Assembly: GCA_017649945.1 (NCBI GenBank)
Contig: JAGCFU010000076.1
Location: 1 to 49,157 of the forward strand
Length of the DNA: 49,157 bases
Reading direction: 5' to 3'
Origin: Bacteroidales bacterium
GTDB lineage: Bacteria; Bacteroidota; Bacteroidia; Bacteroidales; F082
A program made the translations under genes and the position numbers. The notes below the pieces were generated by a model. It saw only the letters and a program-made list of their open reading frames with translations. It had not been told where the DNA came from and made no database searches. Shown here piece after piece: positions 8,026-16,583 of this stretch. Numbering within the stretch: the first letter of the stretch is position 1; each line of letters opens with the position of its first letter.

Positions 8026-9507
8026 TCAGTCTAATCTGAATTTTAAAGAGATGACCACCTGATTCATGTTGGTCGTCTCTTTTACTTTTGTATTGTCGAC
8101 AACCCACTCGCCGTCTGAATCCTGATAATATGCCGGATACATCGAATATTGTGAGTATAAGTCATACGTGTTTTTACGCTGACTGAAGACATACGCCGCG
8201 TCGATGGTGAAGCGATGATGGGTGAAGCCCAATCCACATGAATATGAGTTCGTGCTCAAGTCGGTTTTGTCGAGGCCATACGGACTACCGTAGAAGGCGT
8301 AACCAGCCCTGAAACACAACGATTGCCAACGCCATTCGCCTCCGACTCTGATATTCGACGTAGGTCCGTACAACGACTTGATATAATCGTTGAAATACGA
8401 ATAATTATAGTCGTAACTTGACGCTTTCATCTTGCTGTAATCGACAAACTCGTAATCGGCAGTGAGCATTCCGTAATTGCCGAAAATTAAGGCTGTGCTT
8501 GCATTCAAACGGTACGGTGTCGTTATTGTATATGAGTATGTACTGTTTGGTGTGGTGAAAAACTCCGAGCCGTCCTCAAACAAAGCATAAGTGTCCGTAT
8601 ACCAAGTCTCGTCTATTTTATAGAATGTAGGCGAATGGAATGCAGCGCCAATTCTCAGCCATTTGGCCGGGTATACGATGACGCCTAATTTTGCGTTAAC
8701 GCCTCGTCCGACATTGGAGATGTATTCTTCCTGGTCCCAGTATTTGAAATAATCATTTGCGAGGTTGCGTTCTTTATATTCTGTGGTAACTTCTCTTTCA
8801 AAATATGGGATGTTTAACGATACTCCCAAGAACCATTTGTCTTCAAAATTGAAACCTGTCGCGAATGAAAACTCATGTGTGCCGCCTGTTTTTGAAACGC
8901 CATATTGCTGATTCAGATTGCCTTGAGGGACTAAAGGTACAAATTCGTGGTTATCATCGTCATAAACCATCACATCTGTTTCGTACAAAGAATACATGTT
9001 TGTCGAATAGTTGCTCAATGCGGAAATATTGTTTATGCCGTTCATGTCCATCTCTGTAAGATATGCATCGAGGAGCGATGTGTTCATGTTGTCGCCGTTC
9101 ACTAATGAATTATATGAGAAATTGTTTAAATGGTTGATACCCAGTGAGAAACTTATAGAATTCAATGCTCCTTCATTCATCTCTTGTGTCCAGGTGATGC
9201 CAACGTTGTTTAACGGTGCGTGGAATGTCCTGTCGATGCCATTGCTGCCTTTGTAGTTCGATTCTGTCGATGTCGCATAAAACGAAGGCGAGAACAGGAA
9301 TGTCGACTTTCTGAAAAGGCCTAATCCTGCAGGGTTGATTGCTATAGCTGAAAAATCTGAGCCGACAGCGCCCATGGCGTTGCCCATTGCTGTGCTCTTT
9401 GCCGTTCCGTTGTAATAAATGGCTGAAAACTCAAACATGTCGTGTTCAGTCTGCGCTATCGTGAACAATGGGGCTAATATCGTGATTATCAAAAATATAC
9501 GTTTCAT
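8026..9507 (-). CDS. FadL/OmpP1-family outer-membrane beta-barrel protein
   Basis: This 493-residue protein has a signal peptide (MKRIFLIITILAPLFTIAQ). An N-terminal plug-like region includes GTAKSTAMGNAMGAVGSDFSA, then the family hallmark NPAGLG at about 58-63. The rest shows alternating aromatic and polar beta strands ending in VVISLKFRLD, a barrel-like terminus. In Bacteroidota, homologues are annotated as OMPP1/FadL/TodX transport proteins for hydrophobic molecules. The actual cargo is unknown. It follows the low-complexity lipoprotein gene by 31 nt on the same strand, suggesting co-expression. Confidence 0.85.
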   Translation of the reverse strand: MKRIFLIITILAPLFTIAQTEHDMFEFSAIYYNGTAKSTAMGNAMGAVGSDFSAIAINPAGLGLFRKSTFLFSPSFYATSTESNYKGSNGIDRTFHAPLNNVGITWTQEMNEGALNSISFSLGINHLNNFSYNSLVNGDNMNTSLLDAYLTEMDMNGINNISALSNYSTNMYSLYETDVMVYDDDNHEFVPLVPQGNLNQQYGVSKTGGTHEFSFATGFNFEDKWFLGVSLNIPYFEREVTTEYKERNLANDYFKYWDQEEYISNVGRGVNAKLGVIVYPAKWLRIGAAFHSPTFYKIDETWYTDTYALFEDGSEFFTTPNSTYSYTITTPYRLNASTALIFGNYGMLTADYEFVDYSKMKASSYDYNYSYFNDYIKSLYGPTSNIRVGGEWRWQSLCFRAGYAFYGSPYGLDKTDLSTNSYSCGLGFTHHRFTIDAAYVFSQRKNTYDLYSQYSMYPAYYQDSDGEWVVDNTKVKETTNMNQVVISLKFRLD

Positions 9508-9538
9508 CTTTTATTTTTTTTGTTTTATTTTTTTATGT

Positions 9539-10591
9539 CTATCTACGGCCGCCTCCACTGCGTGTGCCGCCTCCACTACTACGTGTGCCACCTCCGCTGT
9601 TGCCGCTTCTCGGGGCTGAATACGAACTTCTCGACTGACTGCCGGTGCTTCTTGGTGCACTCGGTTGCACGGTGTTGTTATTAGGTCTTACCGTATTATT
9701 GTTTGGTCTTGTTGTGGTCTTGTTGTTGCTCGGCCTTACGGTGTTATTGCTCGGTCTTGTGACGGTATTATTGTTACTTGGTCTTACTGTGTTGTTATTT
9801 GGTCTTACGGTGTTATTGTCCGATTTTCTTGTAGAGGTGTTTGTTCTGTTGGTAGGACGCACATATTCTGAACTTGAGCGTGTCTGACGGTTTACGTTTG
9901 CCGGCGTGTAGTCCTTGCTTCTTCTTTGTGTGGCTTCGCTATTCGCCGGTCTGCGGACCTCGTTGTTTTTCGGTGTTACAGTCCTTCTGGGTGTATTGTT
10001 GTTATTAACTTCACGTCTTGGATGATTTCCGTTTCCGTGATGTATCGCCCCGTGATGGTTGTTGTTGTAGTAACCGTAATTGCCGATTGAACTGCCGTGA
10101 GGATGATGTGGGTGATGTGGATGGTGATAATAATGATAAAATGGATAATATGGATAATATGGGTAATAATATGGATAGTATGGATAATAAGGATAATAGC
10201 CTGCGAATGACCAGTATGGTGACCAGCTTGGATACCAGTACGGATCCCAATAATATACTCCCCAACCGTAGCCTAAACCTAAACCGACGCCAAATCCCGT
10301 TCCAACGCTGATTGTCAGACTCCTTGACGGCTCATTCTCAACGATGTATATGGTGTCCACAACCACATCGAGGCTGTCGGTGGATGCGTATTCCTTATAA
10401 ATTTTACTCTTTTCAGTCTTGACTGAGTTTGAATCAAAATAACCGCTGTTAGAGGTCACGAGAGAACTGTTGTAACTGCTGTTATCTTCATAAGGAGAAT
10501 AATAAGCATCGTCTTTGATGACATTACCGGTTGATGCACAGGCTGTTAGCAAAAATATCACAACTGCTGACGAAATAATTAAACGTTTCAT
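9539..10591 (-). CDS. Low-complexity lipoprotein (Tyr/Pro/His tract, Asn-Thr-Val-Arg-Pro repeats)
   Basis: This 350-residue protein has a lipoprotein signal with lipobox LLTAC (Cys18). After a serine-rich stretch and a short beta-like core (DVVVDTIYIVENEPSRSLTI) come GFGVGLGLGYGWG and a Tyr-Pro tract of YPYYP units. That leads into FYHYYHHPHHPHHPHG, which could bind metals. The C-terminal half is made of degenerate units close to NNNTVRPS, ending in glycine/serine/arginine GGGTRSGGGRR. Such proteins are common as unnamed lipoproteins in Bacteroidales; function is unknown. The near-identical DNA units make copy-number slippage likely between strains. Confidence 0.75.
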   Translation of the reverse strand: MKRLIISSAVVIFLLTACASTGNVIKDDAYYSPYEDNSSYNSSLVTSNSGYFDSNSVKTEKSKIYKEYASTDSLDVVVDTIYIVENEPSRSLTISVGTGFGVGLGLGYGWGVYYWDPYWYPSWSPYWSFAGYYPYYPYYPYYYPYYPYYPFYHYYHHPHHPHHPHGSSIGNYGYYNNNHHGAIHHGNGNHPRREVNNNNTPRRTVTPKNNEVRRPANSEATQRRSKDYTPANVNRQTRSSSEYVRPTNRTNTSTRKSDNNTVRPNNNTVRPSNNNTVTRPSNNTVRPSNNKTTTRPNNNTVRPNNNTVQPSAPRSTGSQSRSSYSAPRSGNSGGGTRSSGGGTRSGGGRR

Positions 10592-10632
10592 ATTAATTCA
10601 CTTTTTATTATCCAATTTGCAAAAAATTTTTG

Positions 10633-10640
10633 TAATTTTG
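10633..10640 (+). promoter_or_regulatory. -7 box TAATTTTG for proS
   Basis: TTTTTGTAATTTTGCGC precedes proS by about 41 nt. The box and the following GC fit the common form seen at many genes in this window. Confidence 0.6.
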
Positions 10641-10681
10641 CGCACTGAAATTCTAACAAAAATCGTACCAAACTTTTAAAA

Positions 10682-12154
10682 ATGGCAAAAGAAATTACAA
10701 CACGTCAAGAAAATTATTCACAGTGGTATAATGATATCGTGAATAAAGCCGAGTTGGCAGAGGGTTCTGCAGTGAGAGGTTGTATGGTTATTAAGCCTTA
10801 CGGATATGCTATTTGGGAGTTTATGCATGACGCTCTCGACAAGATGTTCAAGGACACGGGTCACGTCAATGCTTATTTCCCGCTTTTCATCCCTAAGAGT
10901 TTCTTCAGCAAGGAAGCGAGCCATGTTGAGGGCTTTGCTAAGGAATGCGCTGTCGTGACGCACTACCGTCTGATGAAAAACCCTGACGGACCTGGCGTTG
11001 TCGTCGATCCTGAGGCGAAATTAGAGGAAGAGCTTATCGTTCGTCCTACTTCTGAGACAATTATTTGGGACACATATAGAAACTGGATCAAGAGTTACCG
11101 TGACCTCCCGATTTTGTGCAACCAGTGGGCTAACGTGGTGCGCTGGGAGATGCGTACACGTCTGTTCCTCCGCACGGCTGAGTTCCTGTGGCAGGAAGGT
11201 CATACCGCACACGCGACAAGGGAAGAGGCTATGGCTGAAGCTGAGAAAATGCTCACAGTTTACGCCGATTTCGCAGAGAAATACATGGCTGTTCCGGTCA
11301 TCCGCGGCATAAAATCAGCTAATGAGCGTTTCGCAGGTGCTGTCGAGACATTCTGTATAGAGGCTATGATGCAGGACGGCAAGGCATTGCAGGCCGGCAC
11401 CTCACATTTCCTCGGACAGAACTTCGCAAAGGCATTCGACGTGAAATATCTTAATAAGGAGAACAAACTCGAGTACGTGTGGGCAACATCATGGGGCGTT
11501 TCAACACGTTTGATGGGCGCTCTTATCATGGCTCACTCAGATGATAACGGTCTCGTGCTGCCTCCGAAGGTCGCTCCAATCGAGGTGGTTATCGTTCCTA
11601 TCTACAAGACTGACGACCAGCAGCAGGCGGTTCTCGACTATTGCACCAAGATGAAACAACGTCTTGAGGCTAAAGGACTTAGAGTGAAATTCGACGACCG
11701 CGACACTCAGAAACCTGGATTCAAATTCGCTGAATGGGAGATGAAGGGTGTGCCGGTACGTCTCGCAGCAGGTCCACGTGACGTTGAGAACCAGACAGTG
11801 GAGATTGCTCGTCGCGACACCTTGACAAAACAATCGATTTCAGAAGCTGAGATGGAAGACCATATCCTCGGTCTGCTCGATGAAATTCAGAATAGTTTGT
11901 TCAACAGAGCTCTTGAATATCGCAAATCGAATACTCATCGTGTCGACACTTGGGACGAGTTCAAACAGGTTATCGAGAACGGAGGATTCGCTTATGCACA
12001 CTGGGATGGCACAACTGAGACCGAACTCGCAATCAAGGAGGAGACAAAGGCAACATTACGTTGCATCCCGCTTGACGACGACTACGAAGACGGCGTCGAT
12101 GTGTATTCAGGTAAACCTTCTAAGAGAAGAGTGATTTTCGCGAAAGCGTATTGA
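10682..12154 (+). CDS. proS: Prolyl-tRNA synthetase, type 3 (archaeal/eukaryotic-like)
   Basis: The enzyme charges tRNA-Pro with proline in the cytosol. The 490 residues have the class II core: the N-terminal [15 protein letters not shown], the TSETIIW motif, motif 2 [20 protein letters not shown] followed by HTAH, and motif 3 with [12 protein letters not shown]. An anticodon-binding domain follows from about residue 300, and the C-terminal extension ends in the conserved AKAY. The absence of the editing insertion and the terminal Tyr mark the archaeal-like type 3 rather than the long E. coli type. This form is standard for Bacteroidetes. Convergent with the DUF2807 gene across a repeat-based terminator. 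Confidence 0.95.
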   Translation: MAKEITTRQENYSQWYNDIVNKAELAEGSAVRGCMVIKPYGYAIWEFMHDALDKMFKDTGHVNAYFPLFIPKSFFSKEASHVEGFAKECAVVTHYRLMKNPDGPGVVVDPEAKLEEELIVRPTSETIIWDTYRNWIKSYRDLPILCNQWANVVRWEMRTRLFLRTAEFLWQEGHTAHATREEAMAEAEKMLTVYADFAEKYMAVPVIRGIKSANERFAGAVETFCIEAMMQDGKALQAGTSHFLGQNFAKAFDVKYLNKENKLEYVWATSWGVSTRLMGALIMAHSDDNGLVLPPKVAPIEVVIVPIYKTDDQQQAVLDYCTKMKQRLEAKGLRVKFDDRDTQKPGFKFAEWEMKGVPVRLAAGPRDVENQTVEIARRDTLTKQSISEAEMEDHILGLLDEIQNSLFNRALEYRKSNTHRVDTWDEFKQVIENGGFAYAHWDGTTETELAIKEETKATLRCIPLDDDYEDGVDVYSGKPSKRRVIFAKAY

Positions 12155-12158
12155 TTTA

Positions 12159-12235
12159 GGATAAGAAGGATAAGAGGGATAAGAGGGATAAGAGGGCTTA
12201 TCAGCCGATAGGCACTTATCCTTCTTATCTTTTTT
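12159..12235. repeat. GGATAAGA tandem repeat forming a 15-bp stem; terminator-like
   Basis: Four GGATAAGA-type units (12159-12194) are followed by CTTATCAG-CCGATAGGCA-CTTATCC (12197-12221) and an inverted unit. GATAAGAAGGATAAG (12160-12174) pairs perfectly with CTTATCCTTCTTATC (12215-12229), which is followed by six T (12230-12235). It fills the 82 nt between the convergent ends of proS and the DUF2807 gene and probably terminates the proS transcript. The same units recur inside the radical SAM gene (19638-19680) and at 20134-20174. Confidence 0.7.
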
Positions 12236-12236
12236 A

Positions 12237-12983
12237 TCATAGTTTGATAAGTCGTCCTTTGGCGATAGGACCATATTCTTCGGTAATTTGCTCGGGGTCA
12301 CCTTTATAATATATATCACCAAGATGGAAAATCTCAGCCTTGATGACTTTGCTTGCTGAGATGTAGCAATCGCCAATAGACCAGTTCGTTACCGTTACTT
12401 TTTCGGCAGTGCAGTCTCTTGCATCAAGAATACCGTAGCTGCTTTTGCTTATATATATATTTGTATTGTTGCCGCCATGAAAATTGGCCTTGCTTGTACC
12501 GAATCTGTAGATGATTTCCAGTCTTGGACAGTCATTAATCGTTATGTCCATGTCGCCGGAAGCTCCGTCAACAACAATCTTGCACTTCTCCTGGCCGTTT
12601 AACTGATTGTATGTGTCGACATAACCGGATGTTGATGATTTTAGGAAAATAATGTCCTTGAAATACAATGTGGCGTGTAAAGTATAATCGTAAGGTCTTA
12701 GAAAAGACATCTGGTTGCCGTTTTTTATTGAGAATGAACTGTCCGACATGTCGATTTTTGTGGTGATGTTGTCAATCAGGTTTTCGCCGGTGGTAATCTC
12801 TATCCAGCAAGAGTCTGATTTTACCAATGTCATGCTGATGTCGTCATGAATATAGACTTTGTTGAAGTCGTCGAGTGGGCGGGATATTGTGATTGTCTTG
12901 CCTATACTCAATGGGGCTTTCTTGCATGAAAACATGCAGAACAAACAGGCTAATGTCAACAATATCAATGATTTAACTCTCAT
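12237..12983 (-). CDS. DUF2807 (head GIN domain) lipoprotein
   Basis: This 248-residue lipoprotein has the lipobox FCMFSC (Cys20) followed by Lys-Lys. The mature part is a repetitive right-handed beta structure: a FNKVYIHDDISMTLVKSD opening, then VDGASGDMDITIND and later SYGILDARDCTAEKVTVTN. This matches the DUF2807 'putative auto-transporter adhesin, head GIN' family common in Bacteroidetes, which is cell-envelope located and of unknown function. It lies 1 nt after the stop of the PagL-like gene on the same strand, so the two form an operon. Confidence 0.8.
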   Translation of the reverse strand: MRVKSLILLTLACLFCMFSCKKAPLSIGKTITISRPLDDFNKVYIHDDISMTLVKSDSCWIEITTGENLIDNITTKIDMSDSSFSIKNGNQMSFLRPYDYTLHATLYFKDIIFLKSSTSGYVDTYNQLNGQEKCKIVVDGASGDMDITINDCPRLEIIYRFGTSKANFHGGNNTNIYISKSSYGILDARDCTAEKVTVTNWSIGDCYISASKVIKAEIFHLGDIYYKGDPEQITEEYGPIAKGRLIKL

Positions 12984-12984
12984 G

Positions 12985-14124
12985 CTAATTTATTTTATAT
13001 CCTATTCCGAAACTGAAGAAATCAGCCCAGCCGAAATGAGTGGTCAGTGTGCAGATTGCAAACATATGCTTACATATGTTTTGTTTCGCGCTAAGCTTCT
13101 GATACAGGCGGCCTCCGCCCATCTCCTTGCCTGCAAGATGTGTTCCGGCATAAATCATAAACGACGTGGAACTGAAAGATAATTCGTATGCGAAATTGAT
13201 ACCAGGTCTCAGTATATCGATATCGGAATATGGTCTGTTGTCGAGATATAATATTTCCTTGTCGGTTTCGTCGAAAACGAAGTCGAAGCCGATACCTATC
13301 TTGCTCATTTCAGTTAAACGTTTCATGAAATCAATTTCGAGGTTGTAAACAGACCAGGTCTTATTGTATCCGATATACTCCTCGATGTCTTTCGGGGCAT
13401 ATGTAAACGCTATGTATAAAGACAGGTTTTTCTTTGTCCACGGCTTGTATTGCCCGTTGTTCTTCTCCTGCCTTGGGATGTGCTGTTTCGGTTCGTTGAT
13501 GAAATATCTGGCGTTTAAACCGAGGTGGGCAATGTTTATACCGTTGTTCGGCGACCGTCGTGCACCATTTGAAAAATGTGTGAATCCTGTAAATACCCCA
13601 AGACTTAACCGATTGGTAATGAATCTGTTATATTCAAAAGCAAGATTTATTATCGCATTGTAATGGTCGCCGATGAAGGTGTTTTTGGGATTTTCTTTCG
13701 GGTCATAGGTATTTGTGATATATCCCACACCGACTCCAAGTTTGAAATTCAGCTGGTTTCTTCTGCTTTTCAGAAAATTGAAGCTTATATATGGATATAG
13801 CGCATAGGCCTCGCCCAATTCCGAAAAACCACCGAGTCCGGTATACATAAAACTGACTCCGACGGCCGGATAATTTATGCATGCCTGCCAATATTTCTTG
13901 CCGTAAGTGGCTTGCTGCACGCTGATTTCATAAAGAGGGAAGTGTGCTCTGAAATATATCATTTCGGGGTGGTGGCAGATGATGAATCCGTAACTTGACC
14001 GGACCTCTATCTGAATATTTCTACCCGATATAGTATCCGGTGTTTTTGCTGATAATTCTGTAAAATCGTTGATTATCAACAATAAGAGTAATAAAATGAT
14101 ATGATTCCCGAATATTTTTTTCAC
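12985..14124 (-). CDS. PagL-like acyloxyacyl hydrolase (lipid A deacylase family), outer membrane
   Basis: This protein of about 379 residues has a signal-like N-terminus (VKKIFGNHIILLLLLLIIND). It shows outer-membrane beta-barrel character, with a central TGFTHFSNGARRSPNNGIN motif around residues 180-197. The His-x-Ser-Asn-Gly pattern is the catalytic His/Ser signature of PagL-type lipid A 3-O-deacylases. The likely role is trimming an acyl chain from lipid A, but activity is inferred. A longer frame (to 14172) exists, but a promoter box TATTTTTG lies at 14136-14129, inside that extension. The GTG at 14124 is therefore preferred and would give a nearly leaderless mRNA. Followed by the DUF2807 lipoprotein gene after 1 nt. 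Confidence 0.72.
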   Translation of the reverse strand: MKKIFGNHIILLLLLLIINDFTELSAKTPDTISGRNIQIEVRSSYGFIICHHPEMIYFRAHFPLYEISVQQATYGKKYWQACINYPAVGVSFMYTGLGGFSELGEAYALYPYISFNFLKSRRNQLNFKLGVGVGYITNTYDPKENPKNTFIGDHYNAIINLAFEYNRFITNRLSLGVFTGFTHFSNGARRSPNNGINIAHLGLNARYFINEPKQHIPRQEKNNGQYKPWTKKNLSLYIAFTYAPKDIEEYIGYNKTWSVYNLEIDFMKRLTEMSKIGIGFDFVFDETDKEILYLDNRPYSDIDILRPGINFAYELSFSSTSFMIYAGTHLAGKEMGGGRLYQKLSAKQNICKHMFAICTLTTHFGWADFFSFGIGYKIN

Positions 14125-14128
14125 GTCG

Positions 14129-14169
14129 CAAAAATAATAAAAAACAAGACAAAACAATTTGTATCTTTG
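14129..14169. promoter_or_regulatory. Divergent promoters for PagL-like gene and mazG
   Basis: Minus strand TATTTTTG (14136-14129) sits 4 nt before the GTG of the PagL-like gene. Plus strand TATCTTTG (14162-14169) sits 14 nt before the mazG ATG. Both transcripts would have very short or no leaders. Confidence 0.55.
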
Positions 14170-14183
14170 CAAAAATTTTAATC

Positions 14184-14966
14184 ATGGAGAAGAAATTAGA
14201 GGCTTTTAAAAGGCTTTTGAACATCATGGAAGACCTGAGGAAAGGCTGTCCGTGGGATGAGAAACAGACCATTGAAAGTTTGCGTCATCTGACTATTGAA
14301 GAGACATACGAGTTAAGCGAAGCTATTATAGCATCTGATTATCAGGATGTTAAAAAAGAACTCGGTGATTTGATAATGCATATTGTGTTTTATGCGCGCA
14401 TTGCCGAAGAGAGAGGCTTATTTGATATTTCGGATGTGATTAACAGCATTTGCGACAAACTTATAGTACGGCATCCGCATATCTATGGCGACGTGAAAGT
14501 GGAGACGGCTGAGCAAGTTTTGGAAAACTGGGAGAAAATCAAGATTAAGAAAGAGGGGAACAAGAGCGTTTTAGGAGGTGTTCCGGCTGGTTTGCCACCG
14601 CTTTTGAAGGCATATCGCATGACCGACAAGGCATCGGGTGTGGGCTTCGACTGGCCAAATAAGGAAGAGTGCTGGGCAAAGGTTCTCGAAGAAATGGATG
14701 AACTCCAGGAAGAAGTGAAAAACGACGGCTCGAAAGAGCGCAAAGACGAGGAATTCGGTGATTTGTTGTTTGCACTTGTGAACTATTCGAGGTTCATCAA
14801 AGTCAATGCTGACGATGCACTTGAGCACGCTAATGCCAAGTTTAGAAAACGTTTCACATATATTGAGGAGAAAGCGAGAGAGATGGGGAAGAGCGTGGCG
14901 GATATGACGCTGAGTGAAATGGATGCATTATGGAATGAGGCGAAAAATTTTTTGTCGAATGAATAA
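14184..14966 (+). CDS. mazG: Nucleoside triphosphate pyrophosphohydrolase MazG
   Basis: MazG hydrolyses (d)NTPs to monophosphate and pyrophosphate, clearing aberrant nucleotides and modulating stress responses. The 260 residues contain two MazG-fold halves. The first has GCPWDEKQTIESL, then the metal-binding helix EETYELSEAI and KKELGDLIMHIVFYARIAEERG. The second starts near AYRMTDKASGVGFDWP with EEMDELQEEV and EEFGDLLFALVNYSRF. The length matches the family (about 263). The cdsA gene begins shortly after the stop, with its own promoter in the gap. Confidence 0.93.
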   Translation: MEKKLEAFKRLLNIMEDLRKGCPWDEKQTIESLRHLTIEETYELSEAIIASDYQDVKKELGDLIMHIVFYARIAEERGLFDISDVINSICDKLIVRHPHIYGDVKVETAEQVLENWEKIKIKKEGNKSVLGGVPAGLPPLLKAYRMTDKASGVGFDWPNKEECWAKVLEEMDELQEEVKNDGSKERKDEEFGDLLFALVNYSRFIKVNADDALEHANAKFRKRFTYIEEKAREMGKSVADMTLSEMDALWNEAKNFLSNE

Positions 14967-14973
14967 AAAATTG

Positions 14974-14981
14974 TATATTTG
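14974..14981 (+). promoter_or_regulatory. -7 box TATATTTG for cdsA
   Basis: TATATTTGCAAGTTAAAATG occurs here and again, base for base, upstream of purB (38262-38281). A TTG inside this box could be read as a cdsA start, but lies within the promoter and was rejected in favour of the ATG at 14991. Confidence 0.6.
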
Positions 14982-14990
14982 CAAGTTAAA

Positions 14991-15779
14991 ATGTACTCAC
15001 AAATGAGTGAATTGGCAAAAAGAACGATATTCGGAAGTTTGTTTGTGATAGTTGTTATCGGAAGCATTCTTTTGGATTTTTGGGCTTTTTTCACTGTGAT
15101 GCTTGTGACTGTAATCATTGGTTCTCAGGAAGTCAGCAAGTTGATGGCGAAAGAAGACAATAGCGCATTGAAGCTCATGGCTGTCATTATGGGCACTCTG
15201 TTTTATGCGCTGAGTGTCATTTTTCCTCCGTTTGTACTCATTAACACGGTGTGGCTGATAATTACACCTTTATTAATAGCGTTGTTCTCGAAGAAATATT
15301 CATTTGAAAAGGTTGCTGTCAGTTGCTGGACGGCTATGTTTTTCGTGGCGTTACCATGTGCCCTGATGATGAAAATGTATGATAAGTATCTGATAATCAT
15401 GCTGTTCTGCTTGATTTGGATAAACGATGTCTTTGCATATCTGACAGGCATGGCAATAGGGAAACACAAACTTTTCGAGAGGATTTCACCGAGAAAAACT
15501 AGTGAAGGCAGCCTCGGAGGACTGACTATGACAGTCGTTGTTGCGTTTTTGGTGAATCATTTTTGGTTGCATATCATGCAGGATTGGAAAATGATGGGGA
15601 TGGCTATGGTAGTTGTTATTTTCGGCAGTTTAGGTGACTTGTGCGAATCGATGATGAAGCGTCAGGCAGGTGTGAAAGACTCTGGCAATGTTATCCCCGG
15701 GCACGGTGGAATTTTAGACAGGTTTGACGCCACGTTTTTGGCAGTGCCGTTTGTTTATTGTTATTTGATGTTATTGTAA
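14991..15779 (+). CDS. cdsA: Phosphatidate cytidylyltransferase CdsA
   Basis: CdsA makes CDP-diacylglycerol from phosphatidate and CTP, the branch point of phospholipid synthesis, in the inner membrane. The roughly 262 residues carry about seven hydrophobic segments, and near the C-terminus the full family signature: SMMKRQAGVKDSGNVIPGHG continuing into GILDRFD. Starts at ATG 14991 (MYSQMSEL) or 15003 (MSELAKRT) are both possible; the promoter box ends at 14981, favouring either over anything upstream. The stop is 11 nt before psd, so the two phospholipid genes are coupled. Confidence 0.92.
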   Translation: MYSQMSELAKRTIFGSLFVIVVIGSILLDFWAFFTVMLVTVIIGSQEVSKLMAKEDNSALKLMAVIMGTLFYALSVIFPPFVLINTVWLIITPLLIALFSKKYSFEKVAVSCWTAMFFVALPCALMMKMYDKYLIIMLFCLIWINDVFAYLTGMAIGKHKLFERISPRKTSEGSLGGLTMTVVVAFLVNHFWLHIMQDWKMMGMAMVVVIFGSLGDLCESMMKRQAGVKDSGNVIPGHGGILDRFDATFLAVPFVYCYLMLL

Positions 15780-15790
15780 ATCAACATATT

Positions 15791-16468
15791 ATGTATATTC
15801 ATAAAAAAGGTTACGGCGTTATCGCAACGATGTTTACGGTTTTGGTTTTAATCATCGTGGGCGTGGTGATGTTGCTTAACGCGGTTTTGGAAACGACGCA
15901 TTGGACCATCCTTGCCGGTCTTATAATAATAGGTGTGATGGTTTTTGTGTGGTCGATAACGTTTTTCAGAGTTCCGACGAAACGAAAAATCACTCATGAG
16001 GAGAACGCAGTGGTATCTTCCGCTGATGGCGAGATTGTTGCAATAGAGGAAGTTGAAGAGAAAGAGTATTTCCACGACAAAAGGATTCAGGTCTCTGTTT
16101 TTATGTCGGCTTACGATGTGCATGTGAACTGGTTCCCAATGGACGGTGTGGTTAGTTATGTAAAATATCATCCCGGGAAAAAGTTGTTTGCGATAAATCC
16201 GAAGTCGTCGGAGCTGAACGAGCGGAACTCAGTCGCTGTAAGGGATGAGAAGGGGAGAGAGGTGCTGTTCAGACAGGTTGCAGGCATAATGGCACGCAGA
16301 ATCGTGTGCAATGTCAAAGAAGGAGACAAGGCTGAAGTCGGCAAGGAATTCGGCATGATAAAATTCGGTTCGAGAGTTGACTTTTTCCTGCCTGTTGACG
16401 CTGATATTCAGGTTGAAATAGGCGATGCCATCACAGGACAGGTGTCGGTTTTGGCATATTTAAAATAA
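15791..16468 (+). CDS. psd: Phosphatidylserine decarboxylase (short, Psd-A type)
   Basis: The enzyme decarboxylates phosphatidylserine to phosphatidylethanolamine using a pyruvoyl group made by self-cleavage. The 225 residues have two N-terminal membrane helices (about 10-30 and 40-57). Then come SADGEIVAIEEVEE, the conserved MSAYDVHVNWFPMDG and the cleavage site KFGSRVDFF (Gly193-Ser194, Ser becoming the pyruvoyl). The shortness and GSRVD site are typical of the PSD-A/archaetidylserine decarboxylase-like group used by Bacteroidetes. An upstream in-frame start overlapping cdsA was rejected; MYIHKKGYG at 15791 fits homologues. It works directly downstream of CdsA's product branch. Confidence 0.9.
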   Translation: MYIHKKGYGVIATMFTVLVLIIVGVVMLLNAVLETTHWTILAGLIIIGVMVFVWSITFFRVPTKRKITHEENAVVSSADGEIVAIEEVEEKEYFHDKRIQVSVFMSAYDVHVNWFPMDGVVSYVKYHPGKKLFAINPKSSELNERNSVAVRDEKGREVLFRQVAGIMARRIVCNVKEGDKAEVGKEFGMIKFGSRVDFFLPVDADIQVEIGDAITGQVSVLAYLK

Positions 16469-16506
16469 AAAAAAGAAAAAAGATAGTGTAATTGAAAAAA
16501 ACTTAT

Positions 16507-16514
16507 TATATTTG
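16507..16514 (+). promoter_or_regulatory. -7 box TATATTTG for the duplicated-domain secreted protein
   Basis: TTATTATATTTGCAGG lies about 70 nt before the ATG at 16584, giving a leader of roughly 60 nt, longer than at most genes here. Confidence 0.55.
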
Positions 16515-16583
16515 CAGGTTCAAATATGAGTGCAAATTAGGAATTTGAATAGAAAATTAATGTTTAACTAAAATTAAATTCAC

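Noticed and set aside
9645-9887. Plus-strand leucine-rich open frame opposite the low-complexity lipoprotein
   Set aside because: It mirrors the Asn/Thr/Val/Arg/Pro repeats of the minus-strand lipoprotein and is a shadow frame.
12107-12376. Minus-strand open frame with YPSYPSYP repeats
   Set aside because: It is antisense to the end of proS and to the DUF2807 gene and results from the GGATAAGA repeat DNA, with no start context.
14979-14990. TTG start for cdsA
   Set aside because: It lies inside the -7 box TATATTTG; ATG at 14991 or 15003 is more plausible.
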